This document shows, piece after piece, positions 9,101-16,662 of a stretch of DNA of 43,878 nucleotides (positions within the stretch are counted from its first letter, which is position 1; every line of letters begins with the position of its first letter). Position numbers and translations under genes: made by a program. The notes beneath the pieces were generated by a model that saw nothing but the letters and a program-made list of their open reading frames with translations, did not search any database and was not told the origin of the DNA. Source of the DNA: DASWIG01 sp965371445 (GTDB lineage: Bacteria; Acidobacteriota; Thermoanaerobaculia; Multivoradales; J023); the NCBI GenBank assembly GCA_965371445.1, contig CBDUYN010000074.1, forward strand, positions 1 through 43,878, read 5' to 3'.

Positions 9101-10205
9101 TCTCGATGAGCTCGTTGGCGAGGCCGCCGCTGATCTGCGTCCCCCGCAAGACCTGCATGCGGATGCCGCCGGCGCTGATCAGCCGTTCACCAAACCACTC
9201 GCGAACGGCGCGTTCGAGGGCTTCGTCGCCGCCAGCGATCCGGGCGATCGATTCGGCGTAATAGTCGGACAACGCCAGGTTGACGTTGCCGAACTTCTCC
9301 AGGTCTTCCGCGTCGATCGACGTCTCGTCGACCGGCAGGGCGTCCCAGAGGCGCCGGCAGACGACCTGGAGCTGCACCGGCTCGACGTGCTGCCCGCTCT
9401 GTCGGACGAAGGAGCCGTCCGGCTGCTGGACCTGGCGGGTCGCGAGGTCACAGGCCAGCTGCTCGGCGGCGGGAAACCCGCGGCCGGCCTGGCGCGCCGG
9501 ATTCACCATCGCTTCGCGGGCCGCGTCGAGTCCCAGGAAGTCGATGCGGTACCGGTTCTTCAGATGGGTCGGCACCTGCAGGGCGTAGGGATCGAGAGGC
9601 ACCAGGTAGTCCTCGCGCAGCACGAAGAGAGCCCACACCCGGCGATTGCGCAGCAGCCGGCCGAGTTGGCCGAAGAATTCCCTCTTGGCCTCGACCGCCA
9701 GCGGATCGACCGTCAGGACCTCCTCGAACTGATCGAAGACCAGCAGCAAGTTGCGCGGCGCCGAGCGCCGGCGCGGGCGCGCCTCCAGGTAGTCGAAGAG
9801 GGTCTGCCCGGCGAGCACCGCCAGCGGCCGGCGCAGCCTCTCCGGCACCCCTTCCTCGAACCCCGTCATGGCGCTCAGGGCGTAGCGGTTGGCGCCGTCC
9901 ACCGTGGTTTCCCGGTTGACCCGGGTCGGGCCCCAGACGTCGAACGACGCTCTCACGCGGGGCACGAGCCCGGCCTGGATCAGCGAGCTCTTGCCGGCTC
10001 CCGAGGGCGAGCAGAGCAGCACGACACGCTGCGACGACAGCTCGTCGTCGAGCTCGCGGACCTCCCGGTCGCGTCCCCAGAGCCGCTCGCCCGCTTCGAG
10101 CGGACGCGGCCCGACGAAAGGGTTCCCCCGGAGGGGGACAAATGGGGAGCGGCCCCGAAGGGGGACAAGCGGGGGGCTGCCGCTCCTTTCAGTCGAGCCA
10201 GCCAT
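6195..10205 (-). CDS. nSTAND1-type NTPase with transmembrane segment and 16 WD40 repeats
   Basis: This 1336-residue protein is the NTPase arm of a two-gene conflict-type module. Residues 28-50 (NPFVGPRPLEAGERLWGRDRE) are the typical entry to nSTAND1 NTPases. Walker A is CSPSGAGKS at 65-73 and Walker B is LLLVFDQFEE at 153-162. The STAND winged-helix signature YELAHDRLVE lies at 387-396. A single transmembrane helix at about 479-501 is followed by an AAEDQR-rich duplicated coiled coil. Residues 572 to about 1270 form 16 WD40 repeats, enough for two propellers; repeat 4 is degenerate and carries an insertion. A Cys/Trp-rich tail ends the protein. The ATG at 10205 lies 17 nt inside the upstream CHAT-SIR2 gene, so the two are probably co-translated. 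I infer that the WD40 array senses a trigger, the NTPase switches state and the CHAT protein acts. The trigger is unknown. Confidence 0.88.
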   Translation of the reverse strand: MAGSTERSGSPPLVPLRGRSPFVPLRGNPFVGPRPLEAGERLWGRDREVRELDDELSSQRVVLLCSPSGAGKSSLIQAGLVPRVRASFDVWGPTRVNRETTVDGANRYALSAMTGFEEGVPERLRRPLAVLAGQTLFDYLEARPRRRSAPRNLLLVFDQFEEVLTVDPLAVEAKREFFGQLGRLLRNRRVWALFVLREDYLVPLDPYALQVPTHLKNRYRIDFLGLDAAREAMVNPARQAGRGFPAAEQLACDLATRQVQQPDGSFVRQSGQHVEPVQLQVVCRRLWDALPVDETSIDAEDLEKFGNVNLALSDYYAESIARIAGGDEALERAVREWFGERLISAGGIRMQVLRGTQISGGLANELIEKLLDTHLVRAEQRAGATWYELAHDRLVEVVQCDNLGWLEEHLSEVQRRAGVWEHQNRPPGLLLADEKLAAAERWAAETPVITDVEQRFLDASRQAQAVRERERRQARRIRHLAVVASVFGLVAGVLGLFAWTGWRAAEDQRAAAEDQRAAAENLTRATVAANLLKQGRTTEGNLLVLEVLQPGDTATALDALHQALVNPVEAVVLEGHKADVAMAAWSADGSRVLTASSDGTARVWDAATGEVTALEGHTDEVWAAAWSGDGRRVATASYDRTARIWDATGAERAVLAGHKEAVLAVAWNGDSTRLATASKDQTVRVWAATGAELAVLRPPESVDPVGDSLSVAWSPDGRRLATHLGPVAYVWEPTAGTVSPPLGPPRGTVSAVEVPVTVLRGHTGYVLALAWSADSTRLATAAADATVRIWDGATGDGTATLEGHLDQVVSVAWSGDGTRLVTASNDRTARVWSSVSGEGLAVLAGHTALLWSARWSGDGAWVATSSDDKTVRVWKPEGGEAVAVLAGHTRQVLTAEWDPSGERLLTASADHTARIWRPWETGEEVAVLRGHGDMVNAAAWSGDGRRVVTASDDATARVWDLPAGDEALRLAGHEAEIRDVAWSDDGRQVATGSWDHTARVWDTATGEVSAVLTGHTHGVQDVAWSGDGTRLATASWDHTAGIWDAASGERLYRLQHKEKVQTVAWSDDGRRLLTASLDMTAAIWDAATGERLAVLAEHKDTVHAASWSGDGGRVLTISYDDTGRIWDATTGETTAVLEGHEANLMAAAWSPDSTRVLTASDDRTARVWDAATGESLVVLAGHPDALTSVAWSGDGTRVATATWDGTVLLWHAGTGDRIASLEGHRAPVWTLAWSADGRRVLTASDDATARIWAVSERYPDYLRGRVRARLLRCLEPDVYQDRLGLDEDVARRRHDACEACVPRFFERLDGASPWEWEAYEGAWTVYAGCFFGRIGG
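7957..7997. repeat. In-frame G/C-rich palindromic insertion flanked by 8-bp direct repeats
   Basis: The octamer GACACTGT occurs at 7957-7964 and 7990-7997. It brackets a 25-bp G/C-rich core whose left part is the palindrome GTCCCCCTGGGGGGAC. One octamer plus the core is 33 bp, or 11 codons, so the WD40 frame is preserved. In the protein it appears as a proline/glycine insertion in degenerate WD40 repeat 4. It resembles a small repeat element with a target-site-like duplication. Confidence 0.6.
10123..10185. repeat. Tandem G/C-rich short repeat at the start of the nSTAND gene
   Basis: Two diverged units share GGGGGACAARYGGGG (R = a/g, Y = c/t) and encode the repeated peptide SP-VPLRG twice within residues 9-28 of the nSTAND protein. 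The word resembles the core of the element at 7957-7997, so the same repeat family appears to have entered this gene twice. Confidence 0.5.
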
Positions 10206-12303
10206 CGTCGTCCTCTTCGGCGGGGATTGAAGGCTCGTCGACGGTGTCTTCGTCCATCCGTCGTCGCAGCTCGGCGAGGAAGTCCTGGGAGCTGCCCCAG
10301 TAGATCGAGATCGGCGGCGCGTCGCGGCCGGCGCTGAAGTACTGGTCGAGATAGCGTCGCGCCGGCTCCACGTCGGTCAGGTCGTGCTCCTCGGGATCGA
10401 CCTGGACCGCGACGTGGGCGTAGTCGCGCAGCCGCTGCTGGCCGCCCAGGGCCATGATCAGCCGGAAGAGCACGCGAAACGTCCAGTCGTCGAGCCGGAA
10501 GCCGAGGAAGAGGAGCGACCCCCGGGTCAGGGCGCCGCGCACCGGGCCCGGGATCAGCTTGTACTCCGCGGCGGCGATCAGGTAGTCGAAGAAGTCGTCC
10601 TCGTTCATCACCAGCGAATCCGCCTTGCCGAGCACGCCGAAGACGTGATGGACGACGGGTTGTTTCGCGGTCGGCTCCTGGTCGCAAGTCGGAGCCGTAG
10701 GGTGGTGGTCCGGGCTGGGTCGCCAGTCGCAGAGCAGCGGCCTGGGCTCGCGGCCCCGGGCTTTGAGCGTCTTGATCAACAGCGGATCGGGACAGGCGTT
10801 GACGTAGACCTTGGCGGGGAGCCCGGCGAGGATCTGGAAGGGATCGTCTTCGCTTTGGCGCTCGACGATCCGGTCGAGGAGCTTGGGCAGGGAGAGCGGC
10901 CCGGCCTCCGCCAGCTCCGGATGGAGCCGCCGGACTCCCTTCACGTAGTTCTTCATAACTTCGTCGCGGGCCAGGCTGCGGCTTTCCCGGACGCTCAGGA
11001 ACTGGGTGACCTTGGCCAGGTCGCCGCGGTCGTGGGCGGCCAGGGGGAAGGCGTGGCGACGGCCCAGGCGCTCGGCCATCTCGTGCATCGTGCCGTAGAC
11101 GTGCTCGCCCACGTCGGGACCGAGGATGGGCACGAAGTTTCCCTGGCGGGTGCTGGAGACGATCGAGCGCCATTTCGAGAAGTCGCCCTCGTCGTCCGAG
11201 AAGCCCGGCTCGTACCAGATGCGCCCGCGCTTCAAGCGCATGAAAAGCGCCGGCATCCAGGCGTCGGCGCGATCGCGGACGGCACCCCGGGCCACGGCCA
11301 GGGCGCGGTCGATCTGGCCGTCGTGGAGCAGCTCGCGGAAAAAGACCGGCAGGGCCTTTTCCATCGTCGGCATGCTGATCCGGCCCTGCATGGCGAGCAC
11401 CGCGGCGACGCCCGCGTCGGCGAGGAGCGGCGCCAGGGCGGCCAGGGCGGAGCTCAGGTCCCCGCTCTCGGTACCGGCGCTCTCGCACGACACCAGCACC
11501 GCGAGACGCGGCGGCCGGACCAGCTCGGCGACGCGCTCGGCGAGCTCGCGGCCGCGGCAGACCGCGACCTTGCCGTCGGCGTCTTGCAAGTAGAGCGCGC
11601 CCTCGCCGGTGCGGCGGCTCAGGGCACCGTGGGCGACGAGGTAGAGGATGTCGGGGTTGCCGTCGCGCAGCAACTCGACCAGGCGTTCGAGGGTCAGGGG
11701 CTCGTCGCGGCTGGCGACCGTCAGCTCGGCGCCTTCGAGGCCGGCACGGGCACGGGCGATCTCGGCATCGATGTCGATCTCGGCAAGCCCCTTGGCGGCG
11801 AGGTTCGTCGGTGCCGCCACCGCCACCACGGCACGCAGGTCGGCCTTGCGGGCGATCTTGACGCTGCGCCAGTCGCTCGACGCCATGAAGCGCGAGAAGA
11901 GGATCCGTTCCGAGGTCGAAAGCAGCGCCCCGGGCTCACCGCCGGCTGTTGCCGCGGGGGCACGCAGCAGCTCCCAGCGCAGAGCGTGGAGCTCCTGGGC
12001 GCTCGCGTCGACACGCAGGCGCAGCCGAAGGGTGAGGCCACCGGTCTCGACCGCGGCGCGGACCTGACCGTAGAGACTACGGAGCTTCTCGTCGGCGAAA
12101 AGGGCCTCGGTCAAGGCCGCACCGTAGGAGCGCGGGTCGTGCTGGTGCTCCAGGAGCTTGTCGAGGTCGAGAGGGGTGACGGAGCGCACCGGCGGGATCT
12201 CCGCCTCGCTCGCGGGACTCGTAAAACGCAGTTCGGCCTCGTATTCACCGCCCAGAGTGTGGGAGAGGGTGATCTCAAGCTCAGCGTAGACCGGCGTTCC
12301 CAA
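10189..12303 (-). CDS. CHAT protease fused to a SIR2-like domain
   Basis: This is a 704-residue protein. Residues about 150-365 are a CHAT (caspase HetF-associated with TPR) peptidase, with catalytic His225 in YLVAHG and Cys273 in VLVSCESAG. Residues about 388-690 resemble the SIR2_2-type NAD-binding fold: FVPILGPDVGE at 390, YVNACPDPLL at 500, HHVFG at 552-556, then NEDDFFDYL and LLFLGFRLDDW. The usual catalytic HG is FG here, so NADase activity is uncertain. The start is TTG at 12303, seven bases after GGGAGA; no better in-frame ATG was seen. The 3' end overlaps the nSTAND-WD40 gene by 17 nt. CHAT proteases next to STAND NTPases are known in bacterial conflict and regulated-death systems. 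The CHAT substrate here could be the partner, itself, or a third protein. Confidence 0.85.
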   Translation of the reverse strand: MGTPVYAELEITLSHTLGGEYEAELRFTSPASEAEIPPVRSVTPLDLDKLLEHQHDPRSYGAALTEALFADEKLRSLYGQVRAAVETGGLTLRLRLRVDASAQELHALRWELLRAPAATAGGEPGALLSTSERILFSRFMASSDWRSVKIARKADLRAVVAVAAPTNLAAKGLAEIDIDAEIARARAGLEGAELTVASRDEPLTLERLVELLRDGNPDILYLVAHGALSRRTGEGALYLQDADGKVAVCRGRELAERVAELVRPPRLAVLVSCESAGTESGDLSSALAALAPLLADAGVAAVLAMQGRISMPTMEKALPVFFRELLHDGQIDRALAVARGAVRDRADAWMPALFMRLKRGRIWYEPGFSDDEGDFSKWRSIVSSTRQGNFVPILGPDVGEHVYGTMHEMAERLGRRHAFPLAAHDRGDLAKVTQFLSVRESRSLARDEVMKNYVKGVRRLHPELAEAGPLSLPKLLDRIVERQSEDDPFQILAGLPAKVYVNACPDPLLIKTLKARGREPRPLLCDWRPSPDHHPTAPTCDQEPTAKQPVVHHVFGVLGKADSLVMNEDDFFDYLIAAAEYKLIPGPVRGALTRGSLLFLGFRLDDWTFRVLFRLIMALGGQQRLRDYAHVAVQVDPEEHDLTDVEPARRYLDQYFSAGRDAPPISIYWGSSQDFLAELRRRMDEDTVDEPSIPAEEDDDGWLD

Positions 12304-12400
12304 GGCGGATTCTCCCTAACGGCACGGATCCAGGGCATCCATGACGAAGACAAGTAGACTTTAAGACTCTAACACTTGAATTGCCAGTGAATCGTCCGGA

Positions 12401-12444
12401 TGGCAAGAGCCACCACGGGCTCACGCCCGTGGTGGCTCTCGCCA
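12401..12444. terminator. Long perfect hairpin abutting the PPC-protein stop codon
   Basis: Arms 12406-12420 and 12425-12439 pair perfectly over 15 bp around a TCAC loop. After one mismatch the pairing extends by four more bases on each side. The hairpin begins at the base after the minus-strand stop codon of the PPC gene. No T-run follows, so it is either a non-classical terminator, an mRNA-stabilising hairpin or a dispersed palindrome. Confidence 0.5.
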
Positions 12445-13323
12445 TCAGCGCTCGACGTCGTGGGCCACCAGGCGGTAGGCACCGGTCGAATCCCTGCCCT
12501 CGACGCGGACGAAGTAGACGCCGGGTCCGAGGGTACGCACCAGGCGGAAGTTTTCTCCTTCGCCGCCGTCGCCGGAGCCGGCGAGGCGCTGGCCGTTCCG
12601 GTCGTAGAGCTCGCCGTAGGTGTCGGCGTCGCCTTCGCTCGCGATCACCAGCGTCCGGTAGTCGAGGAGGCGGAAGCGGAAGAGGTCGGCGTCGTCGCCC
12701 CAGCCGTTGCCGAGCTCGCCGGTGGCGTCGCCGTAGAAGGCCGTGGCGCAGGCGAAGGAGTCGCCGTGGTCGTCGACGTCCCCGGTCCGGCAGAGCGCTT
12801 GGCGGAGCGGCCCTCCTGCACCGCCGGCCGTGAACGTCTCGGGATCGGGCTCCAGCTCGCCCTCGTTCTCTCCGTCCTTCGTGGCCGGGGCGCCGGGGCG
12901 AGCTTCGAGCTCCACGAAGCGCGAGGCCAGGCGGTAGGCGGGCAAGGGAAGGCGGGGGTCCTCGGCGGCGACTTCGAGCCACCAGGTGCCGGGGCCGGCA
13001 AGCGCCAGGAGCTCGCCGGCGGAGCGTTGGAGGGCCTCGGGAGGACGTGCCGCGCCGTTGGCGCCGAAGAGGCGCAAGCGCGCCCGCGCCGCCTCCCAGC
13101 CGGCGATCGACAGGTTGAGGTGGACGAGCCCCGAAGCCGCCAGCTCCAGCCGGTAGCAGTGCGTCTCTCCTATGGCGCCCTCGGCGTGGCGCTCGGCGTC
13201 GCTCGGCAAGATCGTTCGCGCGGCGTCACAGGCGCCGGGCAGGGCGTCGGCCGAGGCGATCGGGGCGAGAGCGGCGAGCAGGCAGAGAATCCAGCGGGAA
13301 ACGTTGTGGTGAGCACGATACAT
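12445..13323 (-). CDS. Secreted pre-peptidase C-terminal (PPC)-domain protein
   Basis: This is a 292-residue protein. Residues 1-27 form a signal peptide (basic MYRAHHNVSR, hydrophobic WILCLLAALAPIASA). Two PPC-like beta-sandwich modules follow. The second is clear from about residue 180: DVDDHGDSFACATAF, then GDDADLFRFRL, then a TYGELYDRNG strand and GPGVYFVRVEG. PPC domains usually sit beside secreted peptidases, but no catalytic domain is present here, so it may be a stand-alone binding or structural protein. The start is well supported by AGGAGG a few bases upstream of the ATG. Four Cys residues in the mature part could form disulfides. It is transcribed away from the ECF sigma gene. Its partner is unknown. 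Confidence 0.75.
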   Translation of the reverse strand: MYRAHHNVSRWILCLLAALAPIASADALPGACDAARTILPSDAERHAEGAIGETHCYRLELAASGLVHLNLSIAGWEAARARLRLFGANGAARPPEALQRSAGELLALAGPGTWWLEVAAEDPRLPLPAYRLASRFVELEARPGAPATKDGENEGELEPDPETFTAGGAGGPLRQALCRTGDVDDHGDSFACATAFYGDATGELGNGWGDDADLFRFRLLDYRTLVIASEGDADTYGELYDRNGQRLAGSGDGGEGENFRLVRTLGPGVYFVRVEGRDSTGAYRLVAHDVER

Positions 13324-13675
13324 GGTCCTTCCTCCTTTTCCGGCCTGTGGGGCCGAGGTTCTTGGTTCTGAGTGAAGGACCTGAGTGCCGGCATCAGGTC
13401 TGATCCTGCCGACCTCTTACAGCACGGCGCATGCCAACTCTTGCCGCCGGTGCGCAAGACGCCGCCGAAGAGTCGAAAGACCTGCACAACCTCCTTGTTT
13501 TCAAGCACTTACGGGAGCCAACAAAACAGGCCCGGGATTCTTTCTCGGAGCCGCCCGGGGGGGGCGGCGGCCCTTTTCGCTAACCCAGGTGTTGGTGGTG
13601 GCGGGGCGGCCGGCCCACACCAGGGTTAGTCCGCCCCGGGACCGGGCTCCGCTCCGGTGGTGCTACGATGGAGGC
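13324..13675. other. 352-bp divergent intergenic region between PPC gene and ECF sigma gene
   Basis: No convincing gene is seen. An inverted repeat has arms at 13580-13592 and 13617-13629 (CTAACCCAGGTGT against its complement with one mismatch) enclosing a G-rich loop. A run of Gs lies near 13556-13564. An extended -10-like TGCTACGAT (hexamer TACGAT 13664-13669) ends six bases before the sigma-factor ATG. The region should carry both divergent promoters. Confidence 0.5.
13661..13669 (+). promoter_or_regulatory. Extended -10-like element at the ECF sigma start
   Basis: TGCTACGAT places a -10 hexamer (TACGAT) only six bases before the ATG at 13676, so transcription would begin at or next to the start codon, as in a leaderless mRNA. 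The GGAGG at 13670-13674 is too close to the ATG to be a normal ribosome site. No clear -35 is visible. Confidence 0.35.
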
Positions 13676-14266
13676 ATGGGCGCGTCGAAAAACGAAGACG
13701 TCACCGATCTGCTCGACGCCTGGAGCGGCGGCGACGCGGCGGCTCTCGACCGCCTGGTGCCCCTGGTGATCGAGGACCTGCGAGCCATGGCCCGCGCCTA
13801 CCTGGCGCGCGAGAGATCAGGCCACACCTTGGAGCCCACGGCACTGGTCAACGAGCTCTACCTCAAGCTCGTCGGCAAACGCTCGGTCGACTGGCAGGGC
13901 GGACGCGCCCATTTCTTTGCCACCATGGCCCAGACCATGCGCCACATCCTGGTCGACCACAGCCGGCGGCGCAGGGCGCTCAAGAAAGGCGGCGGCGCCC
14001 TGAGGGTGACCTTCGACAAGGCCCTGGGGGTCCCCACGCCCGGCTCGGCCGAGGCGGGCCTCGACGTCCTCGCCGTCGACGAGGCTCTTTGTAGCCTCGC
14101 CGAGATCGACCCGCGGCCGGCGCGCATCGTCGAGCTGCGCTACTTCGGCGGCTTGACCCTCGCGGAGACCGCGGAGACGCTCGGCGTCTCGACGATGACC
14201 GTCAAACGCGAGTGGCGTACCGCCCGTCTTTTCCTGCTGCGTCAGCTCGACGAGAAACCGCCATGA
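13676..14266 (+). CDS. ECF RNA polymerase sigma factor (acidobacterial TIGR02999/PF07638 type)
   Basis: This is a 196-residue protein. Region 2 spans residues 10-100, with DLLDAWSGGDAAALDRLVPLV, then ELYLKL and HFFATMAQTMRHILVDHSR, which are hallmarks of the ECF subgroup expanded in Acidobacteria and Planctomycetes. Region 4 at 135-192 carries a helix-turn-helix (ELRYFGGLTLAETAETLGVSTMTVKREW, split here as strands before and after the turn). It should direct RNA polymerase to a regulon not visible here. The frame is open about 290 bases further upstream, but the conserved N-terminus starts at 13676. The stop overlaps the kinase ATG (ATGA), so the two are translationally coupled. No anti-sigma gene is present; the coupled kinase is the likely regulator. 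Confidence 0.92.
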   Translation: MGASKNEDVTDLLDAWSGGDAAALDRLVPLVIEDLRAMARAYLARERSGHTLEPTALVNELYLKLVGKRSVDWQGGRAHFFATMAQTMRHILVDHSRRRRALKKGGGALRVTFDKALGVPTPGSAEAGLDVLAVDEALCSLAEIDPRPARIVELRYFGGLTLAETAETLGVSTMTVKREWRTARLFLLRQLDEKPP

Positions 14267-16614
14267 CGCCTGAACGCTGGCCCGAGGTCAAACGCCTCCT
14301 GGACGAGAGCGCCGAGCTCGCTCCCGAGGCGCTCCCGGCCTGGCTCGACGAAGCCTGCAGCGGCGACCAGGAGCTGCGCCACGAGGTGGAGTCGCTGCTC
14401 GCCTACGAGGAGGACCTCGACCTCTTCGCGGAATTCCCCGTGCACGGCCTGCTCGAGATCGAAGACGACGGCGGCACCGACGTGGGACGGCGCTTCGGCC
14501 CCTATCGGGTCCGGGAGCTCCTCGGACGCGGCGGCATGGGGGCCGTCTACGTGGCCGAGCGCGAGGCGGGCTTCGAGCAGCGGGTGGCCTTGAAGGTGGT
14601 GCCGCCCGGCACCGAGAGCCCCCACGTCCTACGGCGTTTCTACCGCGAGCGGCAGATCCTCGCCCGGTTGAAGCATCCCAACATCGCCCACCTGCTCGAC
14701 GGCGGCACGAGCGAGGACGGCCGTCCCTTCTTCGCCCTGGAGCTCGTCGAAGGGATCCCTATCGACCAATACTGCACGGCACGGCGGCTGGGAGTGCGCG
14801 AGCGCGTCCTGCTCTTCCTCCAGGTGTGCGAGGCGATCCGCTTCGCCCACCGCAACCTGGTGGTGCACCGCGACTTGAAGCCCGACAACGTGCTCGTCAC
14901 CGACGACGGGACCGTCAAGCTCCTCGACTTCGGCATCGCCAAGCTGCAGCGACCGGAGCTGGAAGAGGCCACCGACGCCGGGATCCCCATGCCCATGACC
15001 CTGCGCTACGCCAGCCCCGAGCAGCTGCGCGGTGAGCCGATCTCGACGGCGAGCGACGTCTACTCGGTCGGTGTGGTGCTTTATCAGCTCCTGACCGGGA
15101 GCCTCCCCTGCGGCGTCGAATCCCGCGGCCGCGCCGAGGCGACGAAGGCGGTGTGCGAAGAGCCGCCGCTCCTGCCGAGCGAGCAGGCCGCGGAGACCAA
15201 AGAGCTCCTGTTTCAGGAAGGCCGCGAGCGGCGGACGCCGCGGTCGGTGGCGTTCGAGCGCGACACCACTCCGCTCAAGCTTCGCCGGCAGCTCCACGGC
15301 GACCTCGACGCCATCGTCCTGGAGACCCTGCACAAGGAGGCGTCGAAGCGCTACTCCTCGGTCGACCGGCTGATCGCCGACCTGCACCGCTACCTCGACG
15401 ACCTGCCGGTCCGCGCCCGGCGCGGCACCCTGGCCTACACGGCAAAGAAGTACGTCCGGCGGCACCGCTGGGTCCTGGCGTCGGTGGCGGCGGTCCTGGT
15501 CCTGATCCTCTCTTTTACCGTCGCCCTCGCCCGGCAGCTTGGACAAACCGAGCGCGAACGCGAGCGCGCCGAGGCGTTGTCGAGCTTTCTCGTGGATCTT
15601 TTTCGTGCCGCCGAGCCCGACCGTGCCGGCGAGGAGCCCTCGGTGCGCGAGCTGGTCGACGAGGGCCGCCGGCGCCTGGCGACCGATCTCGTGGAGGAAC
15701 CCGAGGTGCGTGCCAAGCTGCTCCTCACCCTCGGCGAGGTGTATGGCCGCCTCGGCCACTACGACGCCGCGCGCGAGTCTCTGGAGGCGGCCCGGCAGCT
15801 CCACGCCGGCGACGACGACACGGCCCGCGTCCTGAACGACCTGGGGACGGTGGCCTACGAGCGCGGCGAGCTCGAGCCGGCCGAAGAGCTCTATCGGCAG
15901 TCGATCGCCATCCGCGAGCGATTGGGGCTCGTCCACAAGCTGATCAAGCCGCGCAACGGGCTGGCGGCCGTCTTCATGGCGCGCGGCCGGCTCGACGAGG
16001 CCGAGGCGCTCTACCGCCAGGGGTTGGAGCAGCGCCGCGCCCTCACCGGGGATCGCCATCGAAACGTCGCCACGAGCCTGCGGAACCTCGCCACCGTCCT
16101 CTACCTGCGCGGCGAGCTCGACGCCGCCCAGCCGCTGCTTGAAGAAGCCCTCTCGATCCGCGCCGAGGCTTTTGGCCGCGACTCGCCGGCGGCGGCGACG
16201 GTGCTCGCCAGCCTCGCCCAGGTGCACCACGCCCGCGGCGAAGACGAGCTGGCCGAGAAGCTCTACACCGAGGCCCTCGACGTCCGCCGTCGGCGTCTGG
16301 GCGGCGACCACCTGCACGTCGCCACCCTGGAGCGGAACCTGGCGGCGCTCTACGTCGAGCTCGGCCAGCTCGACGCCGCCGGCGAGCTGCTGGAGCACGC
16401 CCTCGACGTCCTCTACCGGCTCAAGAGCGAGGACGACTGGATGCGTGCCGACGCGGAGAGCGTCTACGGCGCCTATCTCCTCGCCCACGGCCGTCCTGCG
16501 GAGGCCGAGCCCTACCTGCGCAGCGCCTACGAGACCCTGGAACGTGTTCGCGGACCCGATGTCCTCTACACCCGTCAGGCGCTGCGTCGCCTCGAAGCCC
16601 TGACGAAAAATTGA
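14263..16614 (+). CDS. Membrane-anchored Ser/Thr protein kinase with C-terminal TPR domain
   Basis: This is a 783-residue protein. A short N-terminal helical region (1-70) resembles the sigma-kinase linker found in acidobacterial kinases. The kinase domain spans about 81-380: GRGGMGAVYVAE at 89-100, catalytic Lys111 in VALK, HRDLKPDN at 202-209 with Asp204, and DFG at 222-224. All key residues are intact. One transmembrane helix lies at about 403-424. Residues about 470-783 are a series of TPRs of the TPR_10/12 type (repeated LNDLGTVAYERGELEPAE-like helices). The kinase therefore faces the cytoplasm and the TPR domain lies outside, as a probable sensor or docking module. The start overlaps the sigma-factor stop by ATGA. 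It probably phosphorylates the sigma factor or an associated protein; this is inference from coupling. Confidence 0.92.
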   Translation: MTPERWPEVKRLLDESAELAPEALPAWLDEACSGDQELRHEVESLLAYEEDLDLFAEFPVHGLLEIEDDGGTDVGRRFGPYRVRELLGRGGMGAVYVAEREAGFEQRVALKVVPPGTESPHVLRRFYRERQILARLKHPNIAHLLDGGTSEDGRPFFALELVEGIPIDQYCTARRLGVRERVLLFLQVCEAIRFAHRNLVVHRDLKPDNVLVTDDGTVKLLDFGIAKLQRPELEEATDAGIPMPMTLRYASPEQLRGEPISTASDVYSVGVVLYQLLTGSLPCGVESRGRAEATKAVCEEPPLLPSEQAAETKELLFQEGRERRTPRSVAFERDTTPLKLRRQLHGDLDAIVLETLHKEASKRYSSVDRLIADLHRYLDDLPVRARRGTLAYTAKKYVRRHRWVLASVAAVLVLILSFTVALARQLGQTERERERAEALSSFLVDLFRAAEPDRAGEEPSVRELVDEGRRRLATDLVEEPEVRAKLLLTLGEVYGRLGHYDAARESLEAARQLHAGDDDTARVLNDLGTVAYERGELEPAEELYRQSIAIRERLGLVHKLIKPRNGLAAVFMARGRLDEAEALYRQGLEQRRALTGDRHRNVATSLRNLATVLYLRGELDAAQPLLEEALSIRAEAFGRDSPAAATVLASLAQVHHARGEDELAEKLYTEALDVRRRRLGGDHLHVATLERNLAALYVELGQLDAAGELLEHALDVLYRLKSEDDWMRADAESVYGAYLLAHGRPAEAEPYLRSAYETLERVRGPDVLYTRQALRRLEALTKN

Positions 16615-16662
16615 TCCGCCGGAGCCCGAGCGTCCCCTCGTGCGAAATCCATTCTGGGACGC

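Noticed and set aside
8232..10337. Long plus-strand open frame of 701 codons opposite the nSTAND-WD40 gene
   Set aside because: It is a shadow of the repeats on the other strand and shows no domain or ribosome site.
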